A model generated the notes under the pieces. It was not told the DNA's origin. It saw only the letters and a list, made by a program, of their open reading frames with translations, and did no database searches. DNA of 64,000 nucleotides. Origin: Thalassolituus alkanivorans. GTDB lineage: Bacteria; Pseudomonadota; Gammaproteobacteria; Pseudomonadales; Oceanobacteraceae. The position numbers were made by a program, and so were the translations under genes. Shown here piece by piece: positions 9,714 through 19,288 of this stretch; position 1 is the first letter of the stretch, and each line of letters begins with the position of its first letter. The stretch is taken from the NCBI RefSeq assembly GCF_020447205.1, contig NZ_JAJAEL010000037.1, positions 174,731 through 238,730 on the forward strand. Reading direction: 5' to 3'.

Positions 9714-9742
9714 AAAAAAAACCGCCAGTAGGCGGTTTTTTT
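9714..9742. terminator. Bidirectional terminator between hda and aspC
   Basis: The hairpin ACCGCC-AGTA-GGCGGT is flanked by runs of A and T, serving hda (+) and the convergent aminotransferase (-). Confidence 0.9.
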
Positions 9743-9770
9743 ATATGCGTGAACCGTGTCGTAAAAGCAC

Positions 9771-10952
9771 TCAGCTGAGTGCTTTTTTGATGCGGTTCAG
9801 GGCATCTTCCAGAGTTTTCATGCTGGTCGCGAACGACAGACGCATATAGCCCGGTGAGCCGAAGGCAGAACCCGGAACCAGCGCGACACCGGCTTCCAGC
9901 AACAGTTTTTCGGCAAAGTCGACATCGTTATCGATACCGGCTTTATCCATCGCACCTTTGACATTCGGGAAGGCGTAGAAAGCGCCGTCGGCCGGGATGC
10001 AGCTGAAGCCCGGAATCTCGTTCAGGGTTTTCACCACGTAGTCGTGACGCTCTTTAAAGGCTTCAACCATTGGCAGAACGCAATCGCGGCCGCCATTCAG
10101 TGCCGCTTCTGCCGCTACCTGAGAAATAGAAGTCGGGTTAGAGGTGCTCTGCGACTGTACCTTCTTCATCGCGCCAATCAGCTTGGCCGGACCAGCGGCA
10201 TAGCCGATACGCCAGCCGGTCATGCTGTACGCCTTGGATACACCGTTCAGCACGATGGTGCGGTCATACAGTTCAGGGCAGACGGTAAGAATGTTTTCGA
10301 AGGCAAAATCTGCCCACCAGATGTACTCGTACATATCATCGGTAGCGATCATGATCTGCGGATGCTTTTTCAGAACGGCGCCCAGGGCCTTCAGTTCGTC
10401 GGCGGTATAGGCCACACCAGACGGGTTGGACGGGCTGTTCAGCACCACCAGTTTGGTTTTATCGGTGATCGACGCTTCCAGCTGCTCGGCGGTGATTTTA
10501 AAGCGGGTGCTTTCATCGGTTTCGATAACCACCGGCACGCCACCGGCAATCACGACCATGTCCGGGTAAGAAACCCAGTATGGCGCCGGAATCACAACTT
10601 CATCGCCCGGATTGATGTAGGCCAGAGCCAGGTTAAAGAAGCTCTGCTTGCCGCCGCAGGACACCAGAATCTGGTTGGCTTCGTAGCTCAGGCCATTATC
10701 GTTCTGCAGCTTGTTAATAATCGCTTTCTTCAGACCCGGAGTACCGTCCACCGCGGTGTATTTGGTAAAACCGTTGTTAATAGCCTCAACCGCCGCCTGC
10801 TTGATATGCTCGGGGGTATCGAAATCCGGCTCACCGGCACCCAGGCCAATAATGTCTTTGCCTGCAGCCTTGAGTTCGGCAGCACGGTTAGTCACGGCCA
10901 GTGTTGGGGAGGGCTTGATCTGTTGAACGCGATCAGACAATTGCAGATCCAA
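9771..10952 (-). CDS. aspC: Aspartate aminotransferase, class I, AspC/AatA type
   Basis: A PLP enzyme interconverting aspartate and oxaloacetate. Visible signatures are NSPSNPSG, VLNGVSKAYSMTGWRIGYA with the Schiff-base Lys at about residue 240, and a C-terminal MRLSFATS with the carboxylate-binding Arg. Start choice: the longest frame begins at a TTG at 10967, but that codon overlaps the only Shine-Dalgarno-like sequence (GAGGA, 10962-10966). A second TTG at 10952 lies 9 bp after it and gives MDLQLSDRVQQIKPSPTLAV, matching the usual family N-terminus. I therefore call 393 residues with a TTG start. It is divergent from uvrB, as in Pseudomonas. Confidence 0.92.
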   Translation of the reverse strand: MDLQLSDRVQQIKPSPTLAVTNRAAELKAAGKDIIGLGAGEPDFDTPEHIKQAAVEAINNGFTKYTAVDGTPGLKKAIINKLQNDNGLSYEANQILVSCGGKQSFFNLALAYINPGDEVVIPAPYWVSYPDMVVIAGGVPVVIETDESTRFKITAEQLEASITDKTKLVVLNSPSNPSGVAYTADELKALGAVLKKHPQIMIATDDMYEYIWWADFAFENILTVCPELYDRTIVLNGVSKAYSMTGWRIGYAAGPAKLIGAMKKVQSQSTSNPTSISQVAAEAALNGGRDCVLPMVEAFKERHDYVVKTLNEIPGFSCIPADGAFYAFPNVKGAMDKAGIDNDVDFAEKLLLEAGVALVPGSAFGSPGYMRLSFATSMKTLEDALNRIKKALS

Positions 10953-11068
10953 AATGTGTATCCTCAATAACGCGATGGTCGGCGGCAGAAACGGGCGTAA
11001 AGCGCCAAGTCCTGCCGGTAAAAAAAACCGTATAATGCTACTTGATTTAACCTATAACTGGAATCCTG

Positions 11069-13099
11069 ATGAGCAAGGCATTTGAGCTTTCTGCCAAATA
11101 TTCTCCCGCCGGTGATCAGCCGGAAGCCATCCGCCAGCTGGTCGGTGGTGTAAATGCCGGTCTGCTGAAGCAAACCCTGCTGGGTGTGACCGGTTCAGGC
11201 AAGACCTACACCATGGCCAATGTAATCGCTCAGTGTCAGCGCCCGGCCATTATCATGGCGCATAATAAGACCCTGGCGGCTCAGCTGTACGGTGAGTTTA
11301 AAGAGTTTTTCCCCAATAACGCGGTTGAGTATTTCGTTTCTTACTACGACTACTACCAGCCGGAAGCCTATGTGCCATCGTCGGACACCTTTATCGATAA
11401 GGATGCTTCGGTTAACGAGCACATTGAGCAGATGCGGCTGTCAGCAACCAAAGCGCTGATGGAGCGCCGCGATGCAGTGATTGTGGCCACCGTATCGGCG
11501 ATTTATGGTCTGGGTGATCCGGACTCCTATCTGAAAATGATGCTGCACATTGTGCGTGGTGACCGCATTGATCAGCGTACCGTGTTGCGTCGTCTGGCTG
11601 AGCTGCAATACACCCGTAACGATATGGATTTTCATCGCGGTACTTACCGGGTGCGTGGTGATGTGATTGATATCTTCCCGGCGGAAAGCGACGACGAAGC
11701 GGTACGTGTTGAACTGTTCGACGATGAAGTCGAGCAGATCAGCAGCTTTGACCCGCTGACCGGTGAGGTGCTGAACCGTCTGGCGCGGGTAACTATTTAT
11801 CCGAAAACCCACTATGTAACGCCACGCCAGCGCATCCTTGATGCGGTCGAAGGCATTAAGGTCGAGCTAGAAGAACGCCTGCAGTATTACCGCGACAATA
11901 ATTTACTGGTTGAAGCGCAACGGCTGGAACAGCGTACCCGTTACGATATCGAGATGATGCAGGAGCTGGGTTATTGCTCCGGGATTGAAAACTATTCGCG
12001 CTATTTATCCGGGCGTGAAGAGGGCGCGCCACCGCCAACGTTGTTTGATTATATTCCCGATGATGCGCTGGTGTTTGTCGATGAATCCCATGTGACGATT
12101 CCGCAGATCGGCGGTATGTACCGCGGTGACCGTTCGCGTAAAGAAACCCTGGTGCAGTTTGGTTTCCGTCTGCCATCGGCGCTGGATAACCGGCCGATGC
12201 GCTTTGAAGAATGGGAAGCCATTGTGCCGCAGTGCATTTTTGTGTCGGCGACGCCGGGTAATTATGAAAAAGAACATCAGGATGCCGTGGTTGAGCAGGT
12301 GGTGCGTCCGACCGGTCTGATCGATCCTGAAATTGAAGTGCGTCCGGCCACCGGCCAGGTGGACGATGTGCTGCATGAATTGCGCGAGCGCGTCGCCAAT
12401 GGCGAGCGGATTCTGATTACCGTGCTGACCAAACGCATGGCCGAAGACCTGACCGAGTTTTTGCTCGAGCAGGGTATCCGCGTGCGTTATCTGCACTCTG
12501 ATATTGATACGGTTGAGCGGGTGGAAATTATCCGCGACCTGCGTCTGGGCGAGTTTGACGTGTTGGTGGGTATTAACTTATTGCGTGAAGGTCTGGATAT
12601 TCCGGAAGTGTCGCTGGTGGCGATTTTCGATGCTGATAAAGAAGGCTTCCTGCGTTCTGAACGCTCGCTTATTCAGACCATCGGCCGGGCTGCGCGCAAC
12701 CTCAATGGTAAAGCGATTCTCTACGCTGACCGCATGACCGATTCGATGCAGAGAGCCATCGATGAAACCGACCGCCGCCGTGAAAAACAGGTGGCTTTCA
12801 ATACCGAGCATGGCATTACTCCGGTTGGGGTGACCAAGTCGGTGGAAGACATTCTCGAAGCGGCGCCACCGCCGGGTAAGAAAGGCAAAGGCAAGACCCG
12901 TGGGCGTAAAGTGGCTGAAGATCAGGCCGGTTATGCGGCGGATGACTGGCAGGCATTGTCTGCCGCTGAGCTGGTTAAGCGCGTGGCTAAAGTCGAAGAT
13001 CAGATGTTTAAGGCCGCGAAGGATCTTAATTTTGAAGAAGCGGCGCGTCTGCGTGACTTGCTGCATCAGATGAAAAATAAGGTGATCGAGAACAGCTGA
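11069..13099 (+). CDS. uvrB: Excinuclease ABC subunit B
   Basis: The damage-verification helicase-like subunit of nucleotide excision repair. It works in the cytosol with UvrA and UvrC. The 676 residues include Walker A GVTGSGKT (39-46), the beta-hairpin region [15 protein letters not shown] (about 89-103), helicase motifs [12 protein letters not shown] and [10 protein letters not shown], and a C-terminal UVR motif ([16 protein letters not shown]) that docks UvrC. A TATAAT -10 lies at 11031-11036 without a good -35. I see no CTGT-N8-ACAG LexA box, so SOS control is not supported by sequence. Confidence 0.97.
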   Translation: MSKAFELSAKYSPAGDQPEAIRQLVGGVNAGLLKQTLLGVTGSGKTYTMANVIAQCQRPAIIMAHNKTLAAQLYGEFKEFFPNNAVEYFVSYYDYYQPEAYVPSSDTFIDKDASVNEHIEQMRLSATKALMERRDAVIVATVSAIYGLGDPDSYLKMMLHIVRGDRIDQRTVLRRLAELQYTRNDMDFHRGTYRVRGDVIDIFPAESDDEAVRVELFDDEVEQISSFDPLTGEVLNRLARVTIYPKTHYVTPRQRILDAVEGIKVELEERLQYYRDNNLLVEAQRLEQRTRYDIEMMQELGYCSGIENYSRYLSGREEGAPPPTLFDYIPDDALVFVDESHVTIPQIGGMYRGDRSRKETLVQFGFRLPSALDNRPMRFEEWEAIVPQCIFVSATPGNYEKEHQDAVVEQVVRPTGLIDPEIEVRPATGQVDDVLHELRERVANGERILITVLTKRMAEDLTEFLLEQGIRVRYLHSDIDTVERVEIIRDLRLGEFDVLVGINLLREGLDIPEVSLVAIFDADKEGFLRSERSLIQTIGRAARNLNGKAILYADRMTDSMQRAIDETDRRREKQVAFNTEHGITPVGVTKSVEDILEAAPPPGKKGKGKTRGRKVAEDQAGYAADDWQALSAAELVKRVAKVEDQMFKAAKDLNFEEAARLRDLLHQMKNKVIENS

Positions 13100-13113
13100 G
13101 GCTGTTCTTGTTT
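13089..13113 (+). terminator. uvrB terminator hairpin overlapping the stop codon
   Basis: AGAACAG-CTGAGG-CTGTTCT followed by TGTTT. The uvrB TGA lies in the loop side of the hairpin. Confidence 0.6.
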
Positions 13114-13169
13114 CACTGGCGCAGTCTGATAAAAAGCCACGTGCAGAACTGAAGCAAAGTGCAGAAACG

Positions 13170-13197
13170 AAAAAACCGGCCAGAGGCCGGTTTTTTT
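13170..13197. terminator. Bidirectional terminator beside tRNA-Val
   Basis: AAAAAACCGGC-CAGAG-GCCGGTTTTTTT lies immediately downstream of tRNA-Val on the minus strand and about 70 bp downstream of uvrB on the plus strand. Confidence 0.88.
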
Positions 13198-13202
13198 AAT
13201 TC

Positions 13203-13279
<77 letters not shown>

Positions 13280-13291
13280 GAAGTGGCGCGT

Positions 13292-13320
13292 ATATTAACG
13301 ATGCCTTTTCATGGGTGCAA
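13292..13320 (-). promoter_or_regulatory. Promoter of tRNA-Val
   Basis: On the minus strand TTGCAC (13315-13320), 17-bp spacer, TAATAT (13292-13297), followed by the GC-rich discriminator ACGCGCC. The rest of the gap 13321-13432 shows nothing recognisable. Confidence 0.7.
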
Positions 13321-13432
13321 GTGCTTTTCGCCATCGGTTAATGAATTTCTGTCTGATAAGTGCTTGAAAAACAATCACCTGCGCAGTGGTTCTGCGTTCG
13401 CAAAGGATGGGGTGGCGTTGCCGGTGGTGGGG

Positions 13433-14452
13433 TTAAGGTTTGCTGATCTGATGTGATGATATGCGGTTACGGCCAAGTTTTTTGGAAAGGTAAAGCTGCT
13501 CATCGGCAATGTTCAGCAGGTCAGCCAGCGTCATATCGTCGCAATGCTCACAGCTGCTTATACCAAAGCTTGCCTGAACATTAATGTCCATGCCGTTGAT
13601 GGGTAACACGTCATCGGTCAGTGCTTGCCGGATGCGCTCTGCCAGGATACGTGCCTGCGGCATATCGGTCTGTGGCAGCAGGATGGCAAATTCTTCGCCA
13701 CCAATGCGGGCCAGAATATCCGCATTTCTTACGGTGGCTTCGGCCAGCGTCGCAACCCGCTGCAAAACGGCATCACCGGCACTGTGTCCCCAGGTATCAT
13801 TGATCTGCTTAAAGTGATCCAGATCGAACATAATGATCGAGGTAGGGCGGCTGAAACGCAGGGCTTCTTTAAGAACCTGTTCGCCCAGTTTAAAAAAGGC
13901 GCGGCGGTTATTCAGCCGGGTCAGGGCATCAGTGCCGGCCAGATATTCAGCTTCGCGGCGGGCTGCTTCCAGTTCCTGCTCCATACGTTTTCGGTCGGAG
14001 ATATCGGTCGCAATTTCAATACGTACCAGGCGGCCGTCGACCCAGCGGATGGCTTCATCGCGACACTGATACCAGTGCTTGTTCTGAGTGTTCTGGAATT
14101 CCCAGACGTATACCCCCGTTGGCTGTTGATGCTCATCCACCAGTTTGTGATTGGTGCAGAACGCACAGGGGCCTTGCTGATCTTTCTGCAGATATTCCCA
14201 GCAGCGTTTGTTACCGGGTTCGCCCCATTTCTGGCGGGCATAATCGTTGATAAACAGCAGCTCATGGGTCGACATGTCGGCGACATAAATCAGCGCATCA
14301 AGGCTGTTCAGAACGGTGACAACGGCAGAGTCCTGGGCCGCTTGCTGTACTGCGTCCGGTGGAGTATTTGTGGTTGCGTCAGGGGGCTTAGTCATGTCGG
14401 AAATGTTGGCCAGTATATCGGTGAGCTTAGACTGCTCTGCTGGGTGCGGCAA
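13433..14452 (-). CDS. PAS-GGDEF diguanylate cyclase
   Basis: Synthesises cyclic di-GMP from GTP. A PAS-like sensor domain (about 44-155) is followed by a coiled linker (RKRMEQELEAARREAEYLAG) and a GGDEF domain (about 170-335). The active site is GGEEF (251-255), preceded exactly five residues earlier by the inhibitory-site motif RNAD (242-245). The enzyme should therefore be active and product-inhibited. The PAS carries Cys84, Cys96 and Cys99 (CWEYLQKDQQGPCAFC), a pattern seen in a subset of cyclase-linked PAS domains that might bind metal or sense redox. There is no membrane segment. The start is a TTG without a clear ribosome site. An ATG at 14395 (residue 20) is an alternative. Confidence 0.88.
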   Translation of the reverse strand: MPHPAEQSKLTDILANISDMTKPPDATTNTPPDAVQQAAQDSAVVTVLNSLDALIYVADMSTHELLFINDYARQKWGEPGNKRCWEYLQKDQQGPCAFCTNHKLVDEHQQPTGVYVWEFQNTQNKHWYQCRDEAIRWVDGRLVRIEIATDISDRKRMEQELEAARREAEYLAGTDALTRLNNRRAFFKLGEQVLKEALRFSRPTSIIMFDLDHFKQINDTWGHSAGDAVLQRVATLAEATVRNADILARIGGEEFAILLPQTDMPQARILAERIRQALTDDVLPINGMDINVQASFGISSCEHCDDMTLADLLNIADEQLYLSKKLGRNRISSHQISKP

Positions 14453-14507
14453 TGACTGCTGCGGAATTTCGCTCTGTCTTGATTTGCAGCAATGGCGGGA
14501 GGAGGTT

Positions 14508-14621
14508 ATGAATTTTTTTGATGATTTTATCAGTGTTTGTGCTGGTGCGGTTTTCGTTGTTGTTGGTGTATTTTCTGGTGTAGTTGCTGGTGCAGTTAAG
14601 GACGCCCGCAGGCGTCCTTAA
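14508..14621 (+). CDS. Possible 37-residue single-span membrane protein
   Basis: A short frame, ATG to TAA, sits directly after the purine tract GGGAGGAGG (14497-14505), the strongest Shine-Dalgarno-like site in the neighbourhood. The peptide starts MNFFDDFISVCAG, has a continuous hydrophobic stretch (about 8-30) rich in Val, Gly and Ala, and ends KDARRRP. Acidic N-side and basic C-side residues predict a single membrane span with the C-terminus in the cytoplasm. It is divergent from the cyclase and convergent with the desaturase. The last codons lie in a hairpin, which tempers the call. No homologue is recognised. Confidence 0.4.
   Translation: MNFFDDFISVCAGAVFVVVGVFSGVVAGAVKDARRRP
14597..14620. 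terminator. Hairpin between small ORF and desaturase gene
   Basis: A near-perfect inverted repeat TAAGGACGCC-CGCA-GGCGTCCTTA is followed on the plus strand by AT-rich AATATAATTATTTT. There is no clean T-run on either side, so it is a weak terminator or an RNA 3'-end stabiliser. Confidence 0.5.
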
Positions 14622-14627
14622 ATATAA

Positions 14628-15497
14628 TTATTTTAACCCGTTGCGGCTGCCGTATTGCTGCTGCGCCCAGTCGGGATGCTTATACAGAATCCGCAGGTCT
14701 TTATAGCGCCAGACATCGCGGAACATATCCACCCAGTCGTGCACCTGCAGGTAAAACGGGTTGTAAGGCTTTTCCGGCATACGGGTCACGCCGTACTTAA
14801 TTTCGCCGGCGTCATCTTCTGCCCGGAAAGTACCGAATATTTTGTCCCAGAATATAAAAATACCGCCGAAGTTGGTATCAATCTGCTTCGGGTTGCTGCC
14901 GTGATGTACGCGGTGGTGTGACGGAGTATTCATAAATTTTTCCAGCCAGCCCAGCTTGCGCACCTGCTCGGTGTGCAGGAAAAACTGATAAACAAGATTG
15001 CCTTCAATCGCGAGCAGAACCCAGTTTTTATCAAAGCCAATCAGCGCCGCCGGAATCCACCAGAACAGCCAGGAACCGGACAGAGCAAAGGTAAAGTTCT
15101 GGCGCAGCGCAGTGGAGAAATTCATATGTTCAGACGAATGATGGGTAACATGCACATTCCAGAACCAGCGCACTTTGTGCATCAGCACATGGTTGACGTA
15201 GAAGCAGAAGTCGATAAACACAATCAGCGCCAACACGCTGAAAACTGACAGTTCCGGATTCCATTGCAGGCCATAGTCGTACACCCACAGATAGAACGCC
15301 TGAATAAACAAAGCAATGGCGATGCCGTCGACCAGCTTGTAGGAAAAACCGGTGGTCAGGTTGGCGAGGGTTTCGCGCGCATGGTAAATGCCGGTTTTAC
15401 CCTGACGGCGGGCATACCAGTATTCCGCCAGCATAACGCCAAGAAACAGACCGCCAAAGGCGACGACGAAAAACAGGGCGTGCAGAACATCTTGCAT
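14628..15497 (-). CDS. Sterol desaturase / fatty acid hydroxylase family protein
   Basis: An integral-membrane di-iron oxygenase of the FA_hydroxylase family. The 289 residues have several membrane segments (about 5-25, 53-75, 88-105, 138-160) and the His clusters that bind iron: H103-VLM-H107, H116-VT-HH (119-120) and HHRVHH (194-199). In bacteria such proteins hydroxylate or desaturate lipids, but the substrate cannot be told from sequence. The gene is divergent from an AraC-type regulator, with paired direct repeats between them, suggesting local control. Confidence 0.85.
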   Translation of the reverse strand: MQDVLHALFFVVAFGGLFLGVMLAEYWYARRQGKTGIYHARETLANLTTGFSYKLVDGIAIALFIQAFYLWVYDYGLQWNPELSVFSVLALIVFIDFCFYVNHVLMHKVRWFWNVHVTHHSSEHMNFSTALRQNFTFALSGSWLFWWIPAALIGFDKNWVLLAIEGNLVYQFFLHTEQVRKLGWLEKFMNTPSHHRVHHGSNPKQIDTNFGGIFIFWDKIFGTFRAEDDAGEIKYGVTRMPEKPYNPFYLQVHDWVDMFRDVWRYKDLRILYKHPDWAQQQYGSRNGLK

Positions 15498-15555
15498 GCG
15501 TGACTCCTTATTATTGTTTTAGGCCTCTACTTTAGGGCTTGGCTGGAATGCTGAA

Positions 15556-15593
15556 TTGACATTTACTGTCTTTATTTTGACAATCCCTGCCAT
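15556..15593. promoter_or_regulatory. Candidate AraC-type operator: two direct repeats 21 bp apart
   Basis: The shared pattern TTGACAnTnnCTGnC begins at 15556 and again at 15577, in the same orientation and exactly 21 bp apart. This is the spacing of AraC-family half-site pairs (two helical turns). It sits in the 180-bp gap between the desaturase and the divergent regulator gene. Assignment to that regulator is inference. Confidence 0.5.
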
Positions 15594-15677
15594 CTTGCGG
15601 GTGTGGGCGATGTGATGTTGCCGTTGTGCGTATGGATGTTGGGTTGATGAGGACGTTGGGTCGATGGAGAAACAGGT

Positions 15678-16673
15678 ATGACAATGCTGGCGCAGCTGCA
15701 GGTCAGTGGTGATCTGGCCGGTCTGGCGCGCTGTTTTCTTGAGCAGGAGGGCGATACCCGCTGCGACCTGTATGCCTATCTGCAGGGCTTTACCGCCGAC
15801 AGTCGCATCAGCTTCAGCCAGTGGTGGGAGCTGCTTGAGCGTTTGCAGCAGCGTTATCCGCAGCGGCATATCGGTCTGGAACTGGGGTTGCTGGTGCGGC
15901 CGGAGTTTGTCGGCGTGCTGGGTTATCTGTTGCTGTCGAGTGAAACGGTGGCTGACGCTCTGCAGGGGTTTCAGCGTTATCAGCGGCTGCTGCACGATGG
16001 CGACCGGGCAACGGCCAGCCTGCAGGATGGGTGTCTGCGTCTGAGCTGGAGTACCGACTACGGCCCGTCGTCGCGCTTGTCGGATGAGGTGCTGGTGGTG
16101 GGTATGCTCACCTTTATCCGTCAGATGACAGCGCGAGCCGATTTAAGCCCGCAGGCGGTGCATTTTTCGTTTGCCGAGCCGGCCGATACCAAACCTTATC
16201 GCCAGACGCTGGGCTGTGAGGTGCTGTTTCAGCAGGCGCAAACCGCCATTCTGATCCGGCCGGAATATCTGGCGCTGCCGGTCAACAACCACAATGCCGG
16301 CTTAAAGCAATTGCTGGAGCAGCAGGCCCAGGCATTAATGGATGTGCTGCCGCAGAGCGAAAGTTTTGTGCAGAGCCTGCGTACGGCACTGCTGAAAGCC
16401 TTGCAGAGTGGCGAACCAACCTCGCGTACAGTTGCCCGTTTACTGCATCTTTCCGAGCGCACATTATTCCGTCGTCTGGAAGAGCACCAGCTGGCCTTTA
16501 AAGAGGTGCTGGCGCAAACGCGCATGCAGCTGGCGAAAGAATATCTGAGTGAAGGCCGCCTGACCCACAGCGAAATTGCATTACTGCTGGGCTATTCCGA
16601 GCAGAGTGCCTTCAGCCGGGCGTTTAAGCGTGAAAGCGGATTATCGCCGCGCCAGTGGCTGCACCGGAGCTGA
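15678..16673 (+). CDS. AraC-family transcriptional regulator
   Basis: A DNA-binding regulator of 331 residues. The N-terminal part (about 20-190) resembles the arabinose-binding-like domain of the OruR/ArgR-like branch of the AraC family. The C-terminal 95 residues hold two helix-turn-helix motifs: VARLLHLSERTLFRRLEEH, and EIALLLGYSEQSAFSRAFKR followed by the family signature ending GLSPRQW. An ATG with upstream GGAGA fits as start. It is divergently transcribed from the desaturase-like gene, its most likely target. The ligand is unknown. Confidence 0.88.
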   Translation: MTMLAQLQVSGDLAGLARCFLEQEGDTRCDLYAYLQGFTADSRISFSQWWELLERLQQRYPQRHIGLELGLLVRPEFVGVLGYLLLSSETVADALQGFQRYQRLLHDGDRATASLQDGCLRLSWSTDYGPSSRLSDEVLVVGMLTFIRQMTARADLSPQAVHFSFAEPADTKPYRQTLGCEVLFQQAQTAILIRPEYLALPVNNHNAGLKQLLEQQAQALMDVLPQSESFVQSLRTALLKALQSGEPTSRTVARLLHLSERTLFRRLEEHQLAFKEVLAQTRMQLAKEYLSEGRLTHSEIALLLGYSEQSAFSRAFKRESGLSPRQWLHRS

Positions 16674-16699
16674 GGTTACCGGCGTAATAAAACCCGCGG

Positions 16700-16728
16700 T
16701 TTACAGCGCGCGGCGTGGTCTGTAGAGT
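16700..16728 (+). promoter_or_regulatory. Probable promoter of the thrS operon
   Basis: TTTACA (16700-16705), 17-bp spacer, TAGAGT (16723-16728). A small hairpin GTGGCC...GGCCAC (16750-16770) lies in the leader just before the thrS ribosome site, a possible place for translational control. Confidence 0.55.
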
Positions 16729-16788
16729 ACGTCCTCTTTTTTTATTCATGTGGCCTGTCGTGGGGGCCACCACTGACAAGGATCTGAT

Positions 16789-18720
16789 ATGCCTGTTATT
16801 ACCCTTCCTGATGGTTCCAAACGCGAATTTGCCCAGCCGGTAACACTGCTGCAGGTGGCCGAAGATATTGGCCCTGGCCTGGCAAAAGCAACGGTGTGTG
16901 GCCGTATTAATGGCCAGCTGGTGGACGCCTGTGAACTGATCACCGAAGACGCGAATATCACGCTGATCACCGGTCGCGATGAAGAAGGTCTGGAAGTTAT
17001 CCGCCACTCCTTTGCGCACCTGGTCGGACATGCGGTAAAGCAGCTGTACCCAACAGCAAAAATGGCAATCGGTCCTGTTATCGATAACGGCTTTTATTAC
17101 GACATCGAGTTTGAACGTCCTTTTACTCCGGAAGACGTAACCGCGATCGAAAAACGTGTTGGTGAGCTGATCAAGAAAGACTACGAAGTCATCAAGAAAA
17201 TGACGCCGATTAAAGAAGCGCGTCGTGTTTTCGTTGACCGTGGCGAAGACTACAAAGTTGAGCTGATTGACGACCTGATTCAGAAAGGTGAAGAGGCCGT
17301 TGGTCTGTATCATCACGAAGAATACATCGACATGTGTCGTGGCCCGCACGTGCCGAATACCCGTGTTATGCGTGTGTTCAAGCTGATGCGTGTTTCCGGT
17401 GCTTACTGGCGTGGTGACTCGCAGAACAAACAGCTGCAGCGTATTTACGGTACTGCCTGGAACGACAAAAAAGATCTGAAGGCCTACATCACCCGTATCG
17501 AAGAAGCGGAAAAACGCGATCACCGTAAGCTGGCCAAGCAGCTGGATCTGTTCCACCTGCAGGAAGAAGCGCCGGGTATGGTGTTCTGGCACCCGAATGG
17601 CTGGACTATGTGGCAGGTACTGGAACAGTACATGCGCAAAGTGCAGCAGGACGCCGGCTATCAGGAAATCAAAACACCGCAGGTCGTTGACCGCTCGCTG
17701 TGGGAAAAATCCGGCCACTGGGAACACTATGGCGATGCCATGTTCACCACTGAGTCCGAGAAGCGTACTTACGCGGTTAAACCGATGAACTGCCCGTGTC
17801 ATATTCAGGTGTTCAATCAGGGGCTGAAGAGCTACCGCGATCTGCCGCTGCGTCTGGCGGAATTCGGTTCCTGTCACCGTAACGAGCCGTCCGGTGCACT
17901 GCATGGCATTATGCGTGTGCGTGGCTTTACCCAGGACGATGCGCACATCTTTGTGTCGGAAAAACAGATCCGTCAGGAAGCCTCTGACTTCATCAAGCTG
18001 ACTCTGGCCGTGTACAAAGACTTCGGCTTCGATGCGGTGGAAATGAAGCTGTCCACCCGTCCGGAAGGCCGTATCGGTGATGATGCACTGTGGGATCAGG
18101 CTGAAGCGGCACTGGAAGACGCGCTCAATGATGCGGGTCTGGAATGGGAGCTGCAGCCGGGTGAAGGTGCTTTCTATGGCCCTAAAATTGAATTCTCACT
18201 GCGTGATTGCTTAAACCGCGTCTGGCAGTGTGGTACTGTGCAGCTCGATTTCATGCTGCCGGAGCGTCTTGGTGCTCAGTACGTCGATGAAGACGGCGAG
18301 CGTAAAACCCCCGTGATGCTGCACCGGGCGATTCTGGGCTCTTTCGAACGCTTTATCGGAATTCTGATCGAGCACTATGCGGGTGCGATGCCGCCATGGC
18401 TGGCACCGCAGCAGGTATCGGTTCTCAATATCACCGACAATCAGGGTGAATATTGTCAGAATCTGGCCCAAAACCTGAAATCAAAAGGCTTCCGGGCCGT
18501 TGCGGACTTGAGAAACGAGAAGATCGGCTTTAAAATCCGCGAGCACACTTTGCACAAGGTACCCTACCTGTTGGTTGTAGGGGATAAAGAAGTAGAAGCA
18601 AACACCGTCGCTGTGCGTACCCGTAAAGGTGAAGACCTGGGTGTAATGAGCATCGATGCCTTTATAGAACTCTTAGAAGGCAGCATTGCACAGCGCGGAC
18701 GGTTTGGAATGGAGAACTGA
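16789..18720 (+). CDS. thrS: Threonyl-tRNA synthetase
   Basis: Charges tRNA-Thr. The 643 residues are one more than E. coli ThrRS. Domain order: TGS (about 1-62, [14 protein letters not shown]), editing domain with [17 protein letters not shown] and later [10 protein letters not shown], then the class II catalytic core with the zinc ligand Cys in MNCPCH and motif 2 [14 protein letters not shown], and the C-terminal anticodon-binding domain. It is the first gene of a translation operon, and its TGA touches the infC start. Confidence 0.98.
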   Translation: MPVITLPDGSKREFAQPVTLLQVAEDIGPGLAKATVCGRINGQLVDACELITEDANITLITGRDEEGLEVIRHSFAHLVGHAVKQLYPTAKMAIGPVIDNGFYYDIEFERPFTPEDVTAIEKRVGELIKKDYEVIKKMTPIKEARRVFVDRGEDYKVELIDDLIQKGEEAVGLYHHEEYIDMCRGPHVPNTRVMRVFKLMRVSGAYWRGDSQNKQLQRIYGTAWNDKKDLKAYITRIEEAEKRDHRKLAKQLDLFHLQEEAPGMVFWHPNGWTMWQVLEQYMRKVQQDAGYQEIKTPQVVDRSLWEKSGHWEHYGDAMFTTESEKRTYAVKPMNCPCHIQVFNQGLKSYRDLPLRLAEFGSCHRNEPSGALHGIMRVRGFTQDDAHIFVSEKQIRQEASDFIKLTLAVYKDFGFDAVEMKLSTRPEGRIGDDALWDQAEAALEDALNDAGLEWELQPGEGAFYGPKIEFSLRDCLNRVWQCGTVQLDFMLPERLGAQYVDEDGERKTPVMLHRAILGSFERFIGILIEHYAGAMPPWLAPQQVSVLNITDNQGEYCQNLAQNLKSKGFRAVADLRNEKIGFKIREHTLHKVPYLLVVGDKEVEANTVAVRTRKGEDLGVMSIDAFIELLEGSIAQRGRFGMEN

Positions 18721-19265
18721 TCATCAGACGCGATAACAGAAAGGGCGGCCGTCAAGACAATCGAGCTGCCATTAACGATCAAATTCGTGCAACCGAGGTA
18801 CGTTTGATCGGCGCCGATGGAAGCCAGGTTGGTATCGTCAGTATTGAAGACGCTTTGCGTATGGCGGAAGAAGCAGCCCTGGATCTGGTACAGATTTCAG
18901 ATGGCGATCCGATCGTATGTAAGGTGATGGACTTCGGTAAGAAGCTTTACGAAGAGAAGAAGCAAAAAGCCGAAGCCAAAAAACGCCAGCATCAGGTCCA
19001 GATTAAGGAAATGAAGTTCCGTCCGGGCACTGAAGAAGGTGATTATCAGATTAAATTACGTAATCTGACACGTTTCCTTGAGGGTGGTGATAAAGCGAAA
19101 GTGTCTCTGCGCTTCCGCGGTCGTGAGATGGCTCACCAGCATATCGGGATGGAGTTGATGAAACGCATTGAAGAGGACCTGAAGGAACTCGGCACTGTGG
19201 AACAACACCCGAAAATGGAAGGCCGTCAAATGGTGATGGTCATCGCCCCGGGTAAGAAGAAGTAG
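18720..19265 (+). CDS. infC: Translation initiation factor IF-3 with an ATC start
   Basis: Prevents premature 50S joining and proofreads start codons on the 30S subunit. The frame contains the whole IF3 fold ([20 protein letters not shown], then the C-terminal domain with [18 protein letters not shown] and [12 protein letters not shown]), but no ATG, GTG or TTG lies at the right place. Upstream in frame is ATC-ATC (18720-18725), 5-8 bp after GGAG (18711-18714). Starting there gives 180-181 residues with N-terminus (M)[11 protein letters not shown], against 180 in E. coli. E. coli infC uses AUU, and its rare start is the basis of autoregulation. The first internal TTG (18804) would delete conserved residues. 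Either ATC could be the true codon. Confidence 0.93.
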   Translation: MIRRDNRKGGRQDNRAAINDQIRATEVRLIGADGSQVGIVSIEDALRMAEEAALDLVQISDGDPIVCKVMDFGKKLYEEKKQKAEAKKRQHQVQIKEMKFRPGTEEGDYQIKLRNLTRFLEGGDKAKVSLRFRGREMAHQHIGMELMKRIEEDLKELGTVEQHPKMEGRQMVMVIAPGKKK

Positions 19266-19288
19266 TCTGGTTCCTAAATGAATCACAT

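Noticed and set aside
10953-11068. LexA box controlling uvrB
   Set aside because: No CTGT-N8-ACAG or close variant is visible between aspC and uvrB.
13625-14455. 276-codon frame opposite the diguanylate cyclase
   Set aside because: Mirror of the GGDEF gene; the cyclase motifs are on the other strand.
16624-17946. 440-codon open frame antisense to thrS
   Set aside because: Shadow of thrS with no family resemblance and no ribosome site.
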